Shown here: in pieces, positions 63,760 to 64,000 of the stretch
Layout of the letters: each line of letters opens with the position of its first letter
Numbering within the stretch: position 1 is the first letter of the stretch
Assembly (NCBI GenBank): GCA_007922195.1
Contig: ML681963.1
Location: forward strand, 53,908,590-53,972,589
Direction: 5' to 3'
DNA length: 64,000 nt
From: Podocnemis expansa
Lineage: Eukaryota > Chordata > Testudines > Podocnemididae
The notes under the pieces: model-generated
What the model was told of the DNA's origin: nothing
Databases searched by the model: none
Seen by the model: only the letters and a program-made list of their open reading frames with translations
Made by a program: the position numbers and the translations under genes

Positions 63760-64000
63760 AGCTATGTTCAAACAGGGTATGCTTGTTTCGAAACAAGACG
63801 TTTCGAAACAAGCTGTTTCGAAATAACATATTATTTAGAAACACCTTATTTCGAGGACAAAAAACTGTGTCCTCGAAATAAGGCAGCGAAATAGCATGTC
63901 CACAGCGTGGACATGCTATTCCGCCTGGAGAGGGGACTGCAGGCACCGGTGGGTAAAGCACGGCTGGGCGCTTTACCCCACAGTGCCTGCAGGGGCTGCA
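63760..64000. mobile_element. TTTCGAAA-family TIR element, cut by the window end
   Basis: It begins AGCTATGTTCAAACAGGG, then TGTTTCGAAACAAGACGTTTCGAAACAAG and further palindromes. GCATGTCCACAGCGTGGACATGC at about 63,894-63,916 marks the start of a GC-rich centre as in the copies at 31,798 and 48,165. The right half is outside the window. Confidence 0.7.

Overview
This window is vertebrate nuclear DNA from a repeat-rich intergenic (or intronic) stretch. A turtle is the most likely source. It carries CR1 LINEs, tRNA-headed SINEs that share the CR1 3' tail, MIR/L2-like ancient fragments, many hAT elements, Penelope-like elements (PLEs) and DIRS-type tyrosine-recombinase retrotransposons. I assign the host from this repeat spectrum, not from any gene. 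I could not support any host protein-coding exon, RNA gene, CpG-island promoter or CRISPR. Nearly all long ORFs are remnants of mobile elements or chance frames.

Layout. 1-7.8 kb: a PLE tail, a short palindrome-filled TIR element (1,011-1,430), ancient L2/MIR-like scraps and an LTR-like unit with a CCCACA-type microsatellite (4,327-5,642). 7.8-10 kb: a three-element nest. 10-21.9 kb: mostly unassigned DNA with PLE tails, GC-rich low-complexity blocks and hAT elements. 21.9-23.5 kb: an internally deleted DIRS derivative. 24-27 kb: PLE and hAT copies and a cluster of TTCGAA-palindrome elements in alternating orientation. 29.9-35.4 kb: a CR1 LINE with an SGNH-esterase-type ORF1 and an ORF2, interrupted by a SINE, a hAT and a TTCGAA element that contains a 400-N gap. 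36-49 kb: PLEs, hATs, three palindromic TIR elements, a second LTR-like unit, a CR1 3' end split by a hAT and a MIR split by a hAT. 50.7-54.9 kb: a third LTR-like unit broken by a DIRS, a TTCGAA element and a hAT. 55.9-61.6 kb: a nearly full-length DIRS on the minus strand. From 63.76 kb a further TTCGAA element runs off the window.

Two systems deserve attention. The first is a set of DIRS retrotransposons: one near-complete, one lacking RT, one miniature and one terminal fragment. RT/RNase H and tyrosine recombinase lie in overlapping frames, and the terminal repeats are shared. The second is a group of TIR transposons whose ends resemble GGCTATGTCTACAC and which make 3-bp target duplications. 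Their interiors are built almost entirely from short palindromes. At least three families occur, with TTTCGAAA, TAGTTCGAACTA or AAGTCGACTT as the unit, and all are centred on TCGA. Several insertions can be dated relative to each other because the interrupted element supplies the empty site.
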